64,000 nt of DNA, taken from assembly GCF_020037015.1 (NCBI RefSeq), contig NZ_JAIQDE010000002.1, forward strand, positions 496,001-560,000. Direction: 5' to 3'. Shown piece after piece: positions 26,791 through 36,628 of the stretch (positions are counted from its first letter, which is position 1; the number at the start of each line of letters is the position of its first letter). The position numbers and the translations under genes are program-made. Under the pieces are notes generated by a model, which worked only from the letters and a program-made list of their open reading frames with translations, was not told the origin of the DNA and searched no databases. The stretch comes from Corallococcus sp. AS-1-6. GTDB lineage: Bacteria; Myxococcota; Myxococcia; Myxococcales; Myxococcaceae.

Positions 26791-27613
26791 ATGCTCGACG
26801 TGGCGACGAAGGAGTTCGACATCGAGCCGCGGCTGCTGCTCGTAGCGCTCTACCTGAAATACCACTACGACTTCCGCGGCTACGCGGAGTCCTCCCTCAA
26901 TCGCCGGCTGGCCCAGGCCGCCGAGCGCTTCGACCGCGCCCCCCTGTCCCAGCTCCAGGACCGGATGCTTCACGAACCCTCGCTGCTGGATTTCCTCACC
27001 GTGCAGGTGAGCGAGCTGTTTCGCAACCCGTCCTACTTCCGCAACCTGCGCGAGCACGTGGTGCCGGTGCTGCGCACCTCCCCGTCGCTCAAGGTGTGGG
27101 TCGCCGGATGCAGCACGGGGGAAGAGGCCTGGTCGCTCGCCATCCTGCCGCGCGAGGAGGGGCTCCTGGAGCGCACGCTCATCTACGCCACGGACATCAA
27201 CCCCAGCGCGCGGAGGCCGGCGTGTACGCGGTGGGCCGCATCGCTTCCTTCACCCAGAACCACCGGCTGTCCGGCGCGCGCACGTCTCTGCCGGACTCCT
27301 GCACGGCCGTGTACGGCGGCGCGGTGTTCGACCGCTCGCTCAGGGGGCGCATCGTCCTCTCGGGCCACGGCCTGGCCACCGACAGCGTCTTCGCGGCGGT
27401 ACTGCTCCTGTCGTGCCGCAATGTGCTCAGCTCCTTCAACCGCGAGCTGCAGGAGCGCGCGCTGGGGTTGTTCGCGGAGTCGCTCTGTCACAAGGGGTTC
27501 CTGGGCCTGGGTGCGCGCGAGTCGCTGCGCCTCTCCTCGCACGAGGCCTCGTTCACCCCGTCGTCCCCGAGGTCCGGCTCTACCAGAAGCGCCAAGGAAA
27601 GGACGCAACCGCC
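26791..27613 (+). pseudogene. cheR: Frameshifted CheR-type protein methyltransferase
   Basis: The N-terminal part is clear in one frame: LLLVALYLKYHYDFRGYAES, QVSELFRNPSYFRNLREHVV, then the SAM-binding VWVAGCSTGEEAWSLAIL and IYATDINPSA. Homology jumps frame near 27215 (EAGVYAVGRIASFTQNHRLS, then SCRNVLSSFNRELQERALGL) and again near 27557 (VVPEVRLYQKR). Both jumps correspond to one missing base. The final frame has no stop before the CheB start. CheR enzymes methylate glutamates of chemoreceptors; this copy cannot make a full enzyme unless the shifts are sequencing errors. Confidence 0.82.
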
Positions 27614-28228
27614 ATGCCCACCGCGCGCTCCGCTCCGCCCGCTGGCCGCGTCGACGCCATCGTCATTGGCGCGTCCGCGGGAGGGGTGGGTGCCCTGAAG
27701 CACCTGCTGCCCGCGCTGCCCTCGGACTTCCGGCCCGCGGTCCTCGTGGTCCTGCACCTGCCCCGCGGCCTCCCCAGCCTGCTGCCAGAGGTCTTCACCC
27801 CACGGTGCGCGCTGCCGGTGCACGAGGCGGGGGACAAGCAGCCCATCCAGCCGGGGACCGTCTCCTTCGCGGCCCCGAACCACCACCTGCTCGTGGACCG
27901 GGACGCGAAGGGGCCCCTGCTCGCGCTGTCCATGGACGCCCCCGTCCACTTCTCCCGGCCCGCCATCGATGTGCTCTTCGAATCCGCCGCCGCGGTCTAT
28001 GGCGCGCGCCTGGGCGGCGTCATCCTTTCGGGCGCCAACGCGGACGGGGCGCTGGGACTCCAGGCGGTGAGACGGCGGGGCGGCGTCACCCTGGTGCAGG
28101 CGCCCGACACCGCTCGCTCGCCCACCATGCCCCAGGCGGCGCTCGCGGCTGGAGCGGTGGTCTTCGTGCTGCCTCTTGAACAGATGCCCGCCGTCATCCG
28201 GGCATGGGGAGATGGCGGTGCTATCTGA
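27614..28228 (+). CDS. cheB: CheB-type methylesterase, catalytic domain only
   Basis: The predicted protein is 204 residues and consists only of the CheB esterase domain, with no receiver. The catalytic triad is visible: Ser in VIGASAGGVGAL, His in VVLHLPRGLPSLLPEVF and Asp in SGANADGALGLQAV. Free-standing CheB domains occur in atypical chemosensory-like systems together with CheR and hybrid kinases, matching this neighbourhood. The frame is intact although its upstream partners are damaged. The ATG at 27614 follows AAGGAAAGGA. Its stop overlaps the next gene by 17 nt, so the two are probably translated together. Confidence 0.85.
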   Translation: MPTARSAPPAGRVDAIVIGASAGGVGALKHLLPALPSDFRPAVLVVLHLPRGLPSLLPEVFTPRCALPVHEAGDKQPIQPGTVSFAAPNHHLLVDRDAKGPLLALSMDAPVHFSRPAIDVLFESAAAVYGARLGGVILSGANADGALGLQAVRRRGGVTLVQAPDTARSPTMPQAALAAGAVVFVLPLEQMPAVIRAWGDGGAI

Positions 28229-29375
28229 CCTGTCCGTCCTCAGCAAGGAGCCCCTGCCCGTGGCCTCCCGGGTGAAGTGCCTGCTCGTCGATGACCTGGA
28301 GGAGAACCTCCTGTCGCTCTCCGCCGTGCTGCGGCGTGACGACGTGGAGGTGCACTGCGCCCGCTCCGGCGCGGAGGCGCTGGAGTTGCTGCTCCTGCAT
28401 GAGTTCGCGCTCGCGCTCGTGGACGTGCAGATGCCGGAGATGGACGGCTTCGAGCTGGCGGAGCTGATGCGCGGCTCCGAGCGCACCCGCGACGTGCCCA
28501 TCATCTTCGTCACCACGGGCGGGGGCGACCCCTGGCGCACCTTCAAGGGCTACGAGGCCGGCGCGGTGGACTTCCTCGACAAGCCGCTGGAGGCCCACGC
28601 GCTGCGCGCCAAGGCGGAGGTCTTCTTCCAGATGCACCGCCAGAAGCAGCAGTTGGCGCAGCAGTTGGACACGCTCGCGGAGACCCTGCGACTCAACGAG
28701 ATGTTCACCGCGGTGCTGGGCCACGACTTGAGAAACCCCCTCTCCGCCATCCTCACCGCGGCGGACCTGCTCCAGCGCCGCTCGGACGATGAGGCCGTGA
28801 AGCGGACGGCCACGCGGATGATGGCCGCCGGCAAGCGCATGGGCCGGATGATTGAAGACGTGCTGGACCTGGCGCGCGCGCGGCTGGCGGGCGGGATTCC
28901 GCTGCGCCGGGGGGAGACGGACTTCGGGCAGTTGGTGCAGCGCATGGTGCAGGAGCACCAGACGGCCTGGCCCCGCCACCGCATCGAGGTGCGGCAGGAC
29001 GGCGACCTCGTGGGGGACTGGGACGCGGACCGGCTGGCGCAGGTGGCCTCCAACCTCATCGGCAACGCGCTCCAGCACGGCGACGCCGCGGAGCCGGTGC
29101 GCATCACCGTGGACGGCACGCGCGACGACGCCCTGCGCTTCACCGTCACCAACGTGGGCGTCATCCCCGCCCACCTCCTGCCCTTCCTCTTCGACCCGTT
29201 CCGGGGCGGCCAGCAGCGCCGGGGCCGGGGAGAGGGGCTGGGCCTGGGGCTCTTCATCGTCCAGCAGATCATCCACGCGCATCAGGGCGGCGTGGAGGTG
29301 CTCTCCGGCGCCGGGCCCTACACGGAGTTCCGCGTGGAGCTGCCGCGCAAGGGCCTGGAGGTCGTCAGGCTGTAG
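28212..29375 (+). CDS. Response-regulator/histidine-kinase fusion
   Basis: The predicted protein is 387 residues. An N-terminal receiver (about 17-140; KCLLVDDLEENLLSLSAVL, phospho-Asp in LALVDVQMPEMDG) is followed by a short coiled linker, HisKA (about 160-230; LGHDLRNPLSAIL) and HATPase_c (about 270-380; ASNLIGNALQHGD, GLGLGLFIVQQI). The first ATP-binding box (VTNVGVIP) lacks the usual DxGxG, so activity may be reduced. It is cytoplasmic. Its gene overlaps the CheB gene and appears to be the last member of the chemosensory-like cluster. Its stop overlaps the converging metallophosphoesterase gene by 11 bp. Confidence 0.85.
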   Translation: MAVLSDLSVLSKEPLPVASRVKCLLVDDLEENLLSLSAVLRRDDVEVHCARSGAEALELLLLHEFALALVDVQMPEMDGFELAELMRGSERTRDVPIIFVTTGGGDPWRTFKGYEAGAVDFLDKPLEAHALRAKAEVFFQMHRQKQQLAQQLDTLAETLRLNEMFTAVLGHDLRNPLSAILTAADLLQRRSDDEAVKRTATRMMAAGKRMGRMIEDVLDLARARLAGGIPLRRGETDFGQLVQRMVQEHQTAWPRHRIEVRQDGDLVGDWDADRLAQVASNLIGNALQHGDAAEPVRITVDGTRDDALRFTVTNVGVIPAHLLPFLFDPFRGGQQRRGRGEGLGLGLFIVQQIIHAHQGGVEVLSGAGPYTEFRVELPRKGLEVVRL

Positions 29376-30297
29376 CGCCGTTGTCCGCGGGCACGCTGCC
29401 CGGCCCGTCCGGCGCCTCCAGCGGCGGCAGCGTGTGCAGCCCCCAGCGCTGTCCCGCCTGCCACGTGGCGGCGCCGGAGACGCCCCAGCCGGCGCGCTGG
29501 GCCTCGCGCCCCTCGAACTCCAGCCAGAAGACGGCGGTGTCCGGATGGGCCGCCTGGTCCAGGCACGCCACGCGCGACAGCGTGCGCCCGTGCGAGTCCA
29601 GCGCCACCGCGAAGGGCTTGTGCGAGTGGCCGCAGAGCACCCACTTCGGGTGCACCGTGTCCACCAGCCTGCGCGTCACCGGGTTGCCGATCCACGGCGA
29701 GGGCAGCGGGCGCGAGGGGGCCAGGCGCTCGTCGCGGGCCTTCTGCACGATGCCCCGGGGCCACTCGTGGACGAGCAGCAGGTCCACGTCCCGCAGCGCG
29801 GCCACCCGCTCCACCTCCGGCGCGCGGAAGTAGCCCGCCTGCTTCGCCGTATCCAGCGACGTGGGCCGCTTCAGCGGCTGGTCGATGAAGCGCGGCGCGT
29901 GGATGCCGGACAGGTACGCCACGCGCAACGGGCCCAGGGTGCGCAGGCCCGCGCGGCCCAGGTAGTGGACGTCCGGGGCCAGCTCCCCGCCGTCCGGCAG
30001 GTCGTGCAGCGCCTCGAAGTCCTCGTTGTTGCCGCCGATGAAGTACAGCGGCCGCTTCACGCGGCGGATGCCGTCCGCGTACTCGGCGAACTCGGCGGGC
30101 ATGGAGCGCTTGGCGGCCTTGCGCCGGTGGTCGTCCGCGTGGCGGAAGGCCTCCACGTCCCCCACCGCCAGCACCAGGTCCACCCGCCGGCCGCGCGCCG
30201 CCTCCAGCGCGTCCAGCCACGCCTCCACCCGGTGGAAGCGGCCATGGATGTCACCCAGCGCGGCGACGAGGAGGGAGTCCTGCGGCATGTCCTTCAC
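29365..30297 (-). CDS. Calcineurin-like metallophosphoesterase resembling lariat-debranching enzyme
   Basis: The predicted protein is 310 residues, with no signal peptide. Metal-site blocks are LGDIHGRF (residues 14-21), AVGDVEAF (44-51), FIGGNNEDFEAL (86-97, Asn where GNHE is usual), LLLVHEWPRGIV and CGHSHKPF. The order and wording of several blocks resemble the catalytic domain of eukaryotic Dbr1 RNA-debranching enzymes: GDVEAFRH, KRPLYFIGGNNE, LAPDVHYLGRAG and VHEWPRGI. The Cys of the Dbr1 first motif is Asp here, as in ordinary metallophosphoesterases. The substrate is unknown; 2'-5' or other phosphodiester hydrolysis is only a possibility. It is convergent with the response-regulator kinase (11-bp overlap). 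Confidence 0.85.
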   Translation of the reverse strand: MKDMPQDSLLVAALGDIHGRFHRVEAWLDALEAARGRRVDLVLAVGDVEAFRHADDHRRKAAKRSMPAEFAEYADGIRRVKRPLYFIGGNNEDFEALHDLPDGGELAPDVHYLGRAGLRTLGPLRVAYLSGIHAPRFIDQPLKRPTSLDTAKQAGYFRAPEVERVAALRDVDLLLVHEWPRGIVQKARDERLAPSRPLPSPWIGNPVTRRLVDTVHPKWVLCGHSHKPFAVALDSHGRTLSRVACLDQAAHPDTAVFWLEFEGREAQRAGWGVSGAATWQAGQRWGLHTLPPLEAPDGPGSVPADNGATA

Positions 30298-30373
30298 TCA
30301 AGGCCTCCCGCCCCGCCCTGTCGAGTCATCCGCCCCGGTCACTTTCCAGTGACGGACGAATGGCCGCCTTGGG

Positions 30374-33313
30374 CTACGGGCAGCCCAGCGGATAGGTGAC
30401 CTCCACGACGGAGCCCGGCGCCGGGGCGCGCAGCCGGTCGAAGACGACGGCGTTGGCTCGCGCGTCATAGGACCAGCCGTCCGTGACGGGCAGCCCGTCC
30501 ACCCGGACGGCGATGGCGCCGGGGTCCTCCGGCAGCTCCGACAGGGGGAAGGCGCGGTTGGGCCCGAAGGCGCTCTCCGACAGCTTCTCCAGGGACGCGG
30601 CCCAGTTGGGCGTGCAGATGCTGTCCACCACGCCGTTGAGCTTGCGGGCCAGCTCCATGTACCGGGTGCCGGAGCTGCTGGAGGTGGTACAGGTGCTCAG
30701 GTCGTCCGGGCCCACCACGGCGTTGAAGCTGACCTTGGTGGGGTCGTTCCCCTTCAGGGCCAGGAGGTAGGTTTCGTAGAAGGACACCGGCTGGGTGCTG
30801 AAGTCCTCCTCGTCCGACAGGACGATGATGGCCAGCTTCGCGTCCTCGCGCAGGAAGCCGCCGTTGCCGTCGTTGGCCTGGGGCGTGCGCGGGTCGTCCA
30901 GGTCGTAGAGCAGCGGATCCGACAGCGCGCGGTAGGCCGCGTCCAGGCCCTGCTCGTTCCAGTGGCACACGCCCACGTGCGTGTTGGTGGCGAAGACGCC
31001 GGCCGCGTTGGGCGTCTCCGGCGTGATGATGCGCGGGCTGGAGCCGTCCACGGGGAACAGGCGCCCGTTCTCACCGCCCAGCGCGCCGCCGGGGCACTCG
31101 GACCAGCCGCCCGGGGACGGATCCAGGCCGGTGGTGGTGACGCCGATGCGGTAGTCCACCTGCGCGGCGGTGGCCTGGGACAGGAAGGCCGCGAAGTTCT
31201 CCCCCAGGCTCTGCTGCTCCTCCATCATGGAGCCCGAGTTGTCCACGACGAAGAGCACGTCCACGCGCGACTCCGACTGCTGGACGAAGCGGTCCGTCTG
31301 GTCCGTCTTCGCCAGGCCCCGCCCCACGAGCCCCGCGCTGTAGACGGCGCCGTCCTTCAGCGTGAAGCGCACCGTCGCCGCGTCCTCGCCCTCCTCCACG
31401 GGCGCGTACTTCGCGGTGAGCGTCACGCGCCCGCCCGCGGGAATGGCGGCCGGCAGCGCGCCGGACACGGCGAACTCCTGGCCCGGCTGCTCCAGCTTCA
31501 TGGCCGTCACCCTCACCTCCCCCGGACAGTCGTTGTAGGCGATGAAGTCGCGGGTGCGCGGGCCGCACGCCAGCCGGCTGATGCCGAAGTCCACCGTGGT
31601 GGGCTGCACGGAGAAGCACCCCTGCACGCCCCGGCCCACCAGGTTCACCAGCGGGTGGCCGCGCGTGGGGTGGCTCACCCAGCCCTCCGCGAGCCCCTGG
31701 TACTCCCCTTCCGCCGGCGGGCGGAAGCGCACGAGGAGCGTGGCCTTCTTGCCGGGCTCCAGCACGCTGTTGGCCACCGTCGCCGCGCGGAAGGCGGGGT
31801 CCGACCCGGACGCGAGCTGGAGCCCCGCCAGGAAGCACGCCTGGGTGCCGGTGTTGCGCAACGTCACCCCCAGCGCCACCTCCGAGCCCACCGGCACCTG
31901 GCCGAAGTCCAGCACCGAGGGCAGCGCGTACTCGCACGGCGCGAAGGTCCTGCCCTCGCCCGACAGCGTCACGCCGTCCGTGGCGCTGGAGGTGCGCTGG
32001 GTGGAGGTGACCGCCAACTGCCCGCTGCTCGCGCTGCCCACGCCCGCGCGGGGGCTGAAGGTGATGCCCACCTTGAGCGTGCCCCCGGGCGCCACCGGCT
32101 GGCTGGACGGCGGCTGCGCGAGCGTGAAGTAGCCCCCCGCCTGCGTGGTGAGGTGGAGCCCGGTGACGGTGGTCTCCTCGCGGCAGTGGTTGTTCACGGT
32201 GACCTCGCGCGTGGCCGTCATGCCGAAGGCCACCGGCCCGAAGTCCAGGTGCGAGGGCGTCACCTCCACGCACGACGCGCCACCCTCGCCCGTCAGCGTC
32301 ACCTTGGGGCCCGGCGAGGTCGTCCGGGGCTTGCGCACGGACACCTCCACGCGGCCGTCGCGCACCCGGCCGGCGACCGTGGGCGTGAAGGCCACGCGCA
32401 GCTCCACCACCGCGCCCGGCGCCAGCACGTCGTTGGGGAGCGCGGGCGCGCTCACCACCTTGAACACGCCGGACGGGTCCTCCAGCAGCGACGCGCCCTT
32501 GTAGCTGAGCGGCTCGGAGCCCAGGTTGCGCACGGTGATGCGCTCCTCCGCGGTGGCGCCCACGGCCACGCGGCCGAAGTCCACGCGCAGCGGCGTCACC
32601 TCCAGCGCGCCGGCCACGCCCATGCCCGTCAGCCGCACCGTCGCGGGCTCGCAGCCGTCACACACGGCGACGTGCAGCTCCGCCTCCGCGTTGCCCAGCC
32701 GCACGGGGCTGAAGGCCACCGGCACCTTGCGCGTCTCGTGCGGCGCCAGCGTGGACGGCAGCCCCGCGCCCGCGGAGAACTCGTCCTTGTCCGCGCCCTC
32801 CACCGACAGCACCAGCGGGCTCTCCACGTCGGAGGGGTTGCGCACCGTCACCTCGCGCATCTCCACCAGCCCCAGGTTCACGTTGCCGAAGTCGAGCGCC
32901 GCCTCCGGCACCTCCACCAGCGCCTTCACGCCGCGCCCGCTGACGGGCACCTGCGTCGCCGCGCCGCCGGACGCGTCCGTGAAGAGCTCCAGTTGCCCCT
33001 GCACCGCGCCCTCCACGTCGGGCGAGAAGCGCACCTCGAGCTCGTGCTCCGCGCCGGCCGTCAGCGTGAAGGGCTCGAACGCGGGGACGCTGACGTTGGG
33101 CAGCGACGAGCGCGCGCCCTCCACGCGGTACGACGCGCGCCCCTGGTTCGCCAGCCGCAGCTTCATGGACTTGGTGCGCCCCACCGCCGCGGGGCCGAAC
33201 TCCAGGAGCTCCGGCCTCGCCGCGAAGCCCGTGCGTGCCTGCTGTGAAGTGGGCCGCTCACACGCCGTCACCGCCACCACCAACGCCAACACCCGCCATC
33301 GGAGTCCACGCAT
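30374..33313 (-). CDS. Large lipoprotein with six ASH-type repeats and a von Willebrand A domain
   Basis: The predicted protein is 979 residues. The lipoprotein signal is MRGLRWRVLALVVAVTAC, with lipobox VTAC. Six roughly 100-residue ASPM-SPD2-Hydin/choice-of-anchor-D repeats follow, each opening with a variant of LDFGxVxxG (LEFGPAAVG, LDFGNVNLG, VDFGRVAVG, LDFGPVAFG, LDFGQVPVG, VDFGISRLA). From about residue 684 there is a VWA domain with MIDAS sequence VLFVVDNSGSMMEEQQ and a later SDEEDFS. Paired cysteines suggest disulfides outside the cytoplasm. It is probably a surface or periplasmic adhesion/structural protein; the ligand is unknown. Start ATG 33313 was chosen for the lipobox. Confidence 0.88.
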   Translation of the reverse strand: MRGLRWRVLALVVAVTACERPTSQQARTGFAARPELLEFGPAAVGRTKSMKLRLANQGRASYRVEGARSSLPNVSVPAFEPFTLTAGAEHELEVRFSPDVEGAVQGQLELFTDASGGAATQVPVSGRGVKALVEVPEAALDFGNVNLGLVEMREVTVRNPSDVESPLVLSVEGADKDEFSAGAGLPSTLAPHETRKVPVAFSPVRLGNAEAELHVAVCDGCEPATVRLTGMGVAGALEVTPLRVDFGRVAVGATAEERITVRNLGSEPLSYKGASLLEDPSGVFKVVSAPALPNDVLAPGAVVELRVAFTPTVAGRVRDGRVEVSVRKPRTTSPGPKVTLTGEGGASCVEVTPSHLDFGPVAFGMTATREVTVNNHCREETTVTGLHLTTQAGGYFTLAQPPSSQPVAPGGTLKVGITFSPRAGVGSASSGQLAVTSTQRTSSATDGVTLSGEGRTFAPCEYALPSVLDFGQVPVGSEVALGVTLRNTGTQACFLAGLQLASGSDPAFRAATVANSVLEPGKKATLLVRFRPPAEGEYQGLAEGWVSHPTRGHPLVNLVGRGVQGCFSVQPTTVDFGISRLACGPRTRDFIAYNDCPGEVRVTAMKLEQPGQEFAVSGALPAAIPAGGRVTLTAKYAPVEEGEDAATVRFTLKDGAVYSAGLVGRGLAKTDQTDRFVQQSESRVDVLFVVDNSGSMMEEQQSLGENFAAFLSQATAAQVDYRIGVTTTGLDPSPGGWSECPGGALGGENGRLFPVDGSSPRIITPETPNAAGVFATNTHVGVCHWNEQGLDAAYRALSDPLLYDLDDPRTPQANDGNGGFLREDAKLAIIVLSDEEDFSTQPVSFYETYLLALKGNDPTKVSFNAVVGPDDLSTCTTSSSSGTRYMELARKLNGVVDSICTPNWAASLEKLSESAFGPNRAFPLSELPEDPGAIAVRVDGLPVTDGWSYDARANAVVFDRLRAPAPGSVVEVTYPLGCP

Positions 33314-33732
33314 ACAGAGTCCCGCCTTTCCTACACACGGCGCCGGTGTCCCCCCACACAGCACTGCACGTGGATCCGGTCGGCGTAGAAAGGTGCAACC
33401 CTGGTGCCTGAACGTCCCAACGAGGCGCCGTCACACCGCCAACACGGCAAACGGGCGCTCACGCTGGGGAACGGCATTTAACGGGTAAAGCAGGGGATTC
33501 CACGTTTCGTGGAAGCGACTGCAAAAGCTTCACAAACGGTCGATGCCACACCGACCCCTCACCCTCGGGGGCCGTGCGACTTCCAGAGGGGAGGAGTGCC
33601 GCGCGCAGGACGGCCGCGTGCCCGTCCGGCTGTGGGGATGCGGGCGGCGGCTTCGCGTGTTTCCGCTGAACCCCTCCGGTGCTGCGCCTTTGCGTGCACC
33701 GGAACACCCTTTCAGTGATAAAGCGCGCCCCC
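33314..33732. other. Divergent intergenic region before uvrA
   Basis: This 419-bp gap lies between the ASH/VWA lipoprotein and uvrA. It contains one hairpin, CCGGTGC (33676-33682) with GCACCGG (33696-33702), 31 bp before the uvrA start. No palindrome of the array family and no convincing LexA box or promoter was seen. Confidence 0.5.
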
Positions 33733-36606
33733 ATGTCCGAGCCCGACGTCATTTCCATCCGCGGTGCCAGGGAGCACAACCTCAAGACCGTCTCCCTGGA
33801 CATCCCGAAGAAGAAGCTCGTGGTGTTCACCGGCGTGTCGGGCTCCGGCAAGAGCTCGCTCGCGTTCGACACGCTCTACGCGGAGGGCCAGCGCCGCTAC
33901 GTGGAGAGCCTGTCCTCCTACGCGCGCCAGTTCCTGGGGCAGATGGAGAAGCCCCGCTACGACACGCTGCGGGGCCTGTCGCCCACCATCTCCATCGAGC
34001 AGAAGGCGGCCAGCAACAACCCCCGCTCCACGGTGGGCACCGTCACGGAGGTGCACGACTACCTGCGCGTGCTGTACGCCTCCATCGGCGTGCAGCACTG
34101 CCCCAACTGCGGCCGCAAGGTGGGCAAGCAGAGCGCGCAGCAGATCGTGGATGAGATCATGAAGCTGCCCGCGGGCACCAAGCTCCAGGTGCTGGCGCCC
34201 ATCGTCACGAACCGCAAGGGCGAGCACAAGGACCTGCTGGCGGAGGCGCAGAAGCGCGGCTTCTCCCGCGCGCGCGTGGACGGCAAGGTGCGCGAGTTGG
34301 AGGAGCGCATCGATCTGGACAAGAAGTCCAAGCACGACATCGCGCTCATCATCGACCGGCTGGTGTTGAAGCCGGACCTGCGCACGCGCCTGACGGACTC
34401 CGTGGAGACCGCGCTGCGCGAGGGCAAGGGCACGCTCATCATCACGGACGAGAAGGGCACGCTCGCGTCCGACCGCGTGATGAGCGAACTGAACGCGTGC
34501 CCCGCGTGCGGCCTGTCCTTCGGGGACCTGACGCCGGCGTCGTTCTCCTTCAACAACCCGCTGGGCATGTGCACGGACTGCAACGGCCTGGGCACGCGTC
34601 CGGAGATGGACCCGGACCTGCTGGTGCCGGACCCGACGCGCAGCATCCGCGACGGCGCGATTGAACCGTGGGCCAGCGGCATGAACCGCGGCGAGGGCTG
34701 GACGGCGGACTTCGTGGAGAGCCTGGCGTCCGCGTTCAAGATCGACCTGGACGTGCCGTACGCGAAGCTGACGAAGCGGGAGAAGGACGTCCTGATGAAC
34801 GGCGCGAAGGGCAAGTCCTTCACCGTGCAGTGGGGCGACAACGGCCAGTACGACATGGAGTGGGAGGGCCTGCTCGCCCGCACCATGCGCAACTTCAAGA
34901 CGACGACGTCGGAGGCGCGCAAGGCGGAGCTGCAGAAGTACTTCAGCGACAAGCCCTGCCCGTCCTGCAAGGGCGAGCGCCTGCGTCCGGAGAGCCGCGC
35001 GGTGAAGGTGCACCAGCGCACGCTGGTGGACCTGAGCCGGATGACCATCACGGAGGCGCGGACGTTCCTCACGCAGATGGGCCTCTCCGCGCAGGAGGAG
35101 AAGATCGCCCAGGAGCTGCTCAAGGAGATCCGCAGCCGCCTGTCCTTCCTGGTGGACGTGGGCCTGGGCTACCTCACCCTGGACCGCACCGCGTCCACGC
35201 TGTCCGGCGGTGAGAGCCAGCGCATCCGGCTGGCGTCGCAGATGGGCAGCGAGTTGACGGGCGTCATCTACATCCTGGATGAGCCCTCCATTGGCCTGCA
35301 CCAGCGTGACAACGGCAAGCTGCTGGCCACGCTCAAGCGGCTGCGCGACCTGGGCAACTCCGTCATCGTCGTGGAGCACGACGAGGAGACGATGGAGGAG
35401 GCGGACTACCTGGTGGACTTCGGCCCCGGCGCGGGCGAGCTGGGCGGGCAGGTGGTGTCCCAGGGCACGCCCCGGCAGGTGATGGCGGACGAGCAGAGCC
35501 TCACCGGCGCGTACCTGTCCGGCCGCCAGGAGATTGAAATCCCGGAGACGCGCCGCCCGGTGAACCCCAAGCATCAGATCTCCATCGTGGGCGCGACGGA
35601 GAACAACCTGAAGAACGTGGACGCGGACATCCCGCTGGGCATCTTCACCGCGGTGACGGGCGTGTCCGGCGCGGGCAAGTCCACGCTGATCAACGAGATC
35701 CTCTACCCGGCCCTGGCGCGCGCGCTCTACGAGAGCCGCGAGCCCATGGGCAAGCACAAGTCCATCAAGGGCCTGGAGCACCTGGACAAGGTCATCGACA
35801 TCGACCAGCGGCCCATTGGCCGCACGCCGCGCAGCAACCCGGCCACGTACACCAAGGTGTTCGACGCCATCCGTGAGGTGTTCGCCATGACGCCGGAGGC
35901 CCGCACGTTCGGGTACGGCCCGGGCCGCTTCAGCTTCAACATCAAGGGCGGGCGCTGCGAGGCGTGCGAAGGCGACGGCGTGAAGCTGGTGGAGATGCAC
36001 TTCCTGGCGGACGTGTACGTCCCCTGCGAGGTCTGCAACGGCAAGCGCTTCAACGAAGCGACGCTGCGCGTGCGCTACAAGGGCAAGAACATCGCGGAGA
36101 CGCTGGATTTGAGCGTGCGCGAGGCGGTGGACCACTTCGGCGCGCACAAGGACATCATGCGCGTGCTCACCACGCTCACCGACGTGGGCCTGGGCTACCT
36201 GCGGCTGGGCCAGCCCTCCCCCACCCTGTCCGGCGGCGAGGCGCAGCGCATCAAGCTCGCCCGCGAGCTGGCCCGGGTGGCCACCGGGCGCACGCTCTAC
36301 ATCCTGGACGAGCCCACCACGGGCCTGCACTTCGAGGACATCCGCAAGCTGCTCTCCGTGCTCAACCGGCTGGTGGAGGCGGGCAACAGCGTGCTCGTCA
36401 TCGAGCACAACCTGGACGTCATCAAGAGCGCGGACTGGCTCATCGACCTGGGGCCGGAGGGCGGCTCGGGCGGCGGCAACATCCTGGCCACCGGCACGCC
36501 GGAGGACGTGGCCCGGGTGGAGGCCAGCCACACCGGGCGTTACCTCAAGCACGTGCTGGGCAAGGCGCGCCGGGCCCGCATCGGCAAGCGCGTGGACGCG
36601 GCCTGA
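33733..36606 (+). CDS. uvrA: Excinuclease ABC subunit A
   Basis: This is the damage-recognition ATPase of nucleotide excision repair, a dimer that loads UvrB. The predicted length is 957 residues, normal for UvrA. Two ABC modules are visible. Walker A sequences are [10 protein letters not shown] (about 33) and [10 protein letters not shown] (about 644). Signatures are [13 protein letters not shown] (about 487) and [13 protein letters not shown] (about 830). Zinc modules are [19 protein letters not shown] with CTDCNGLG, and CEACEGDG with CEVCNGKRF (about 742). The start is ATG 33733 ([10 protein letters not shown], the conserved beginning); an upstream frame extension to 33679 is unlikely. The POT transporter gene follows after 22 nt. 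Confidence 0.97.
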   Translation: MSEPDVISIRGAREHNLKTVSLDIPKKKLVVFTGVSGSGKSSLAFDTLYAEGQRRYVESLSSYARQFLGQMEKPRYDTLRGLSPTISIEQKAASNNPRSTVGTVTEVHDYLRVLYASIGVQHCPNCGRKVGKQSAQQIVDEIMKLPAGTKLQVLAPIVTNRKGEHKDLLAEAQKRGFSRARVDGKVRELEERIDLDKKSKHDIALIIDRLVLKPDLRTRLTDSVETALREGKGTLIITDEKGTLASDRVMSELNACPACGLSFGDLTPASFSFNNPLGMCTDCNGLGTRPEMDPDLLVPDPTRSIRDGAIEPWASGMNRGEGWTADFVESLASAFKIDLDVPYAKLTKREKDVLMNGAKGKSFTVQWGDNGQYDMEWEGLLARTMRNFKTTTSEARKAELQKYFSDKPCPSCKGERLRPESRAVKVHQRTLVDLSRMTITEARTFLTQMGLSAQEEKIAQELLKEIRSRLSFLVDVGLGYLTLDRTASTLSGGESQRIRLASQMGSELTGVIYILDEPSIGLHQRDNGKLLATLKRLRDLGNSVIVVEHDEETMEEADYLVDFGPGAGELGGQVVSQGTPRQVMADEQSLTGAYLSGRQEIEIPETRRPVNPKHQISIVGATENNLKNVDADIPLGIFTAVTGVSGAGKSTLINEILYPALARALYESREPMGKHKSIKGLEHLDKVIDIDQRPIGRTPRSNPATYTKVFDAIREVFAMTPEARTFGYGPGRFSFNIKGGRCEACEGDGVKLVEMHFLADVYVPCEVCNGKRFNEATLRVRYKGKNIAETLDLSVREAVDHFGAHKDIMRVLTTLTDVGLGYLRLGQPSPTLSGGEAQRIKLARELARVATGRTLYILDEPTTGLHFEDIRKLLSVLNRLVEAGNSVLVIEHNLDVIKSADWLIDLGPEGGSGGGNILATGTPEDVARVEASHTGRYLKHVLGKARRARIGKRVDAA

Positions 36607-36628
36607 GGGGCCCCGGTAGGGTGGGGGC

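Noticed and set aside
33676-33702. SOS/LexA-type operator upstream of uvrA
   Set aside because: Only a GC-rich hairpin is present; no sequence matching a LexA box I can name was found.
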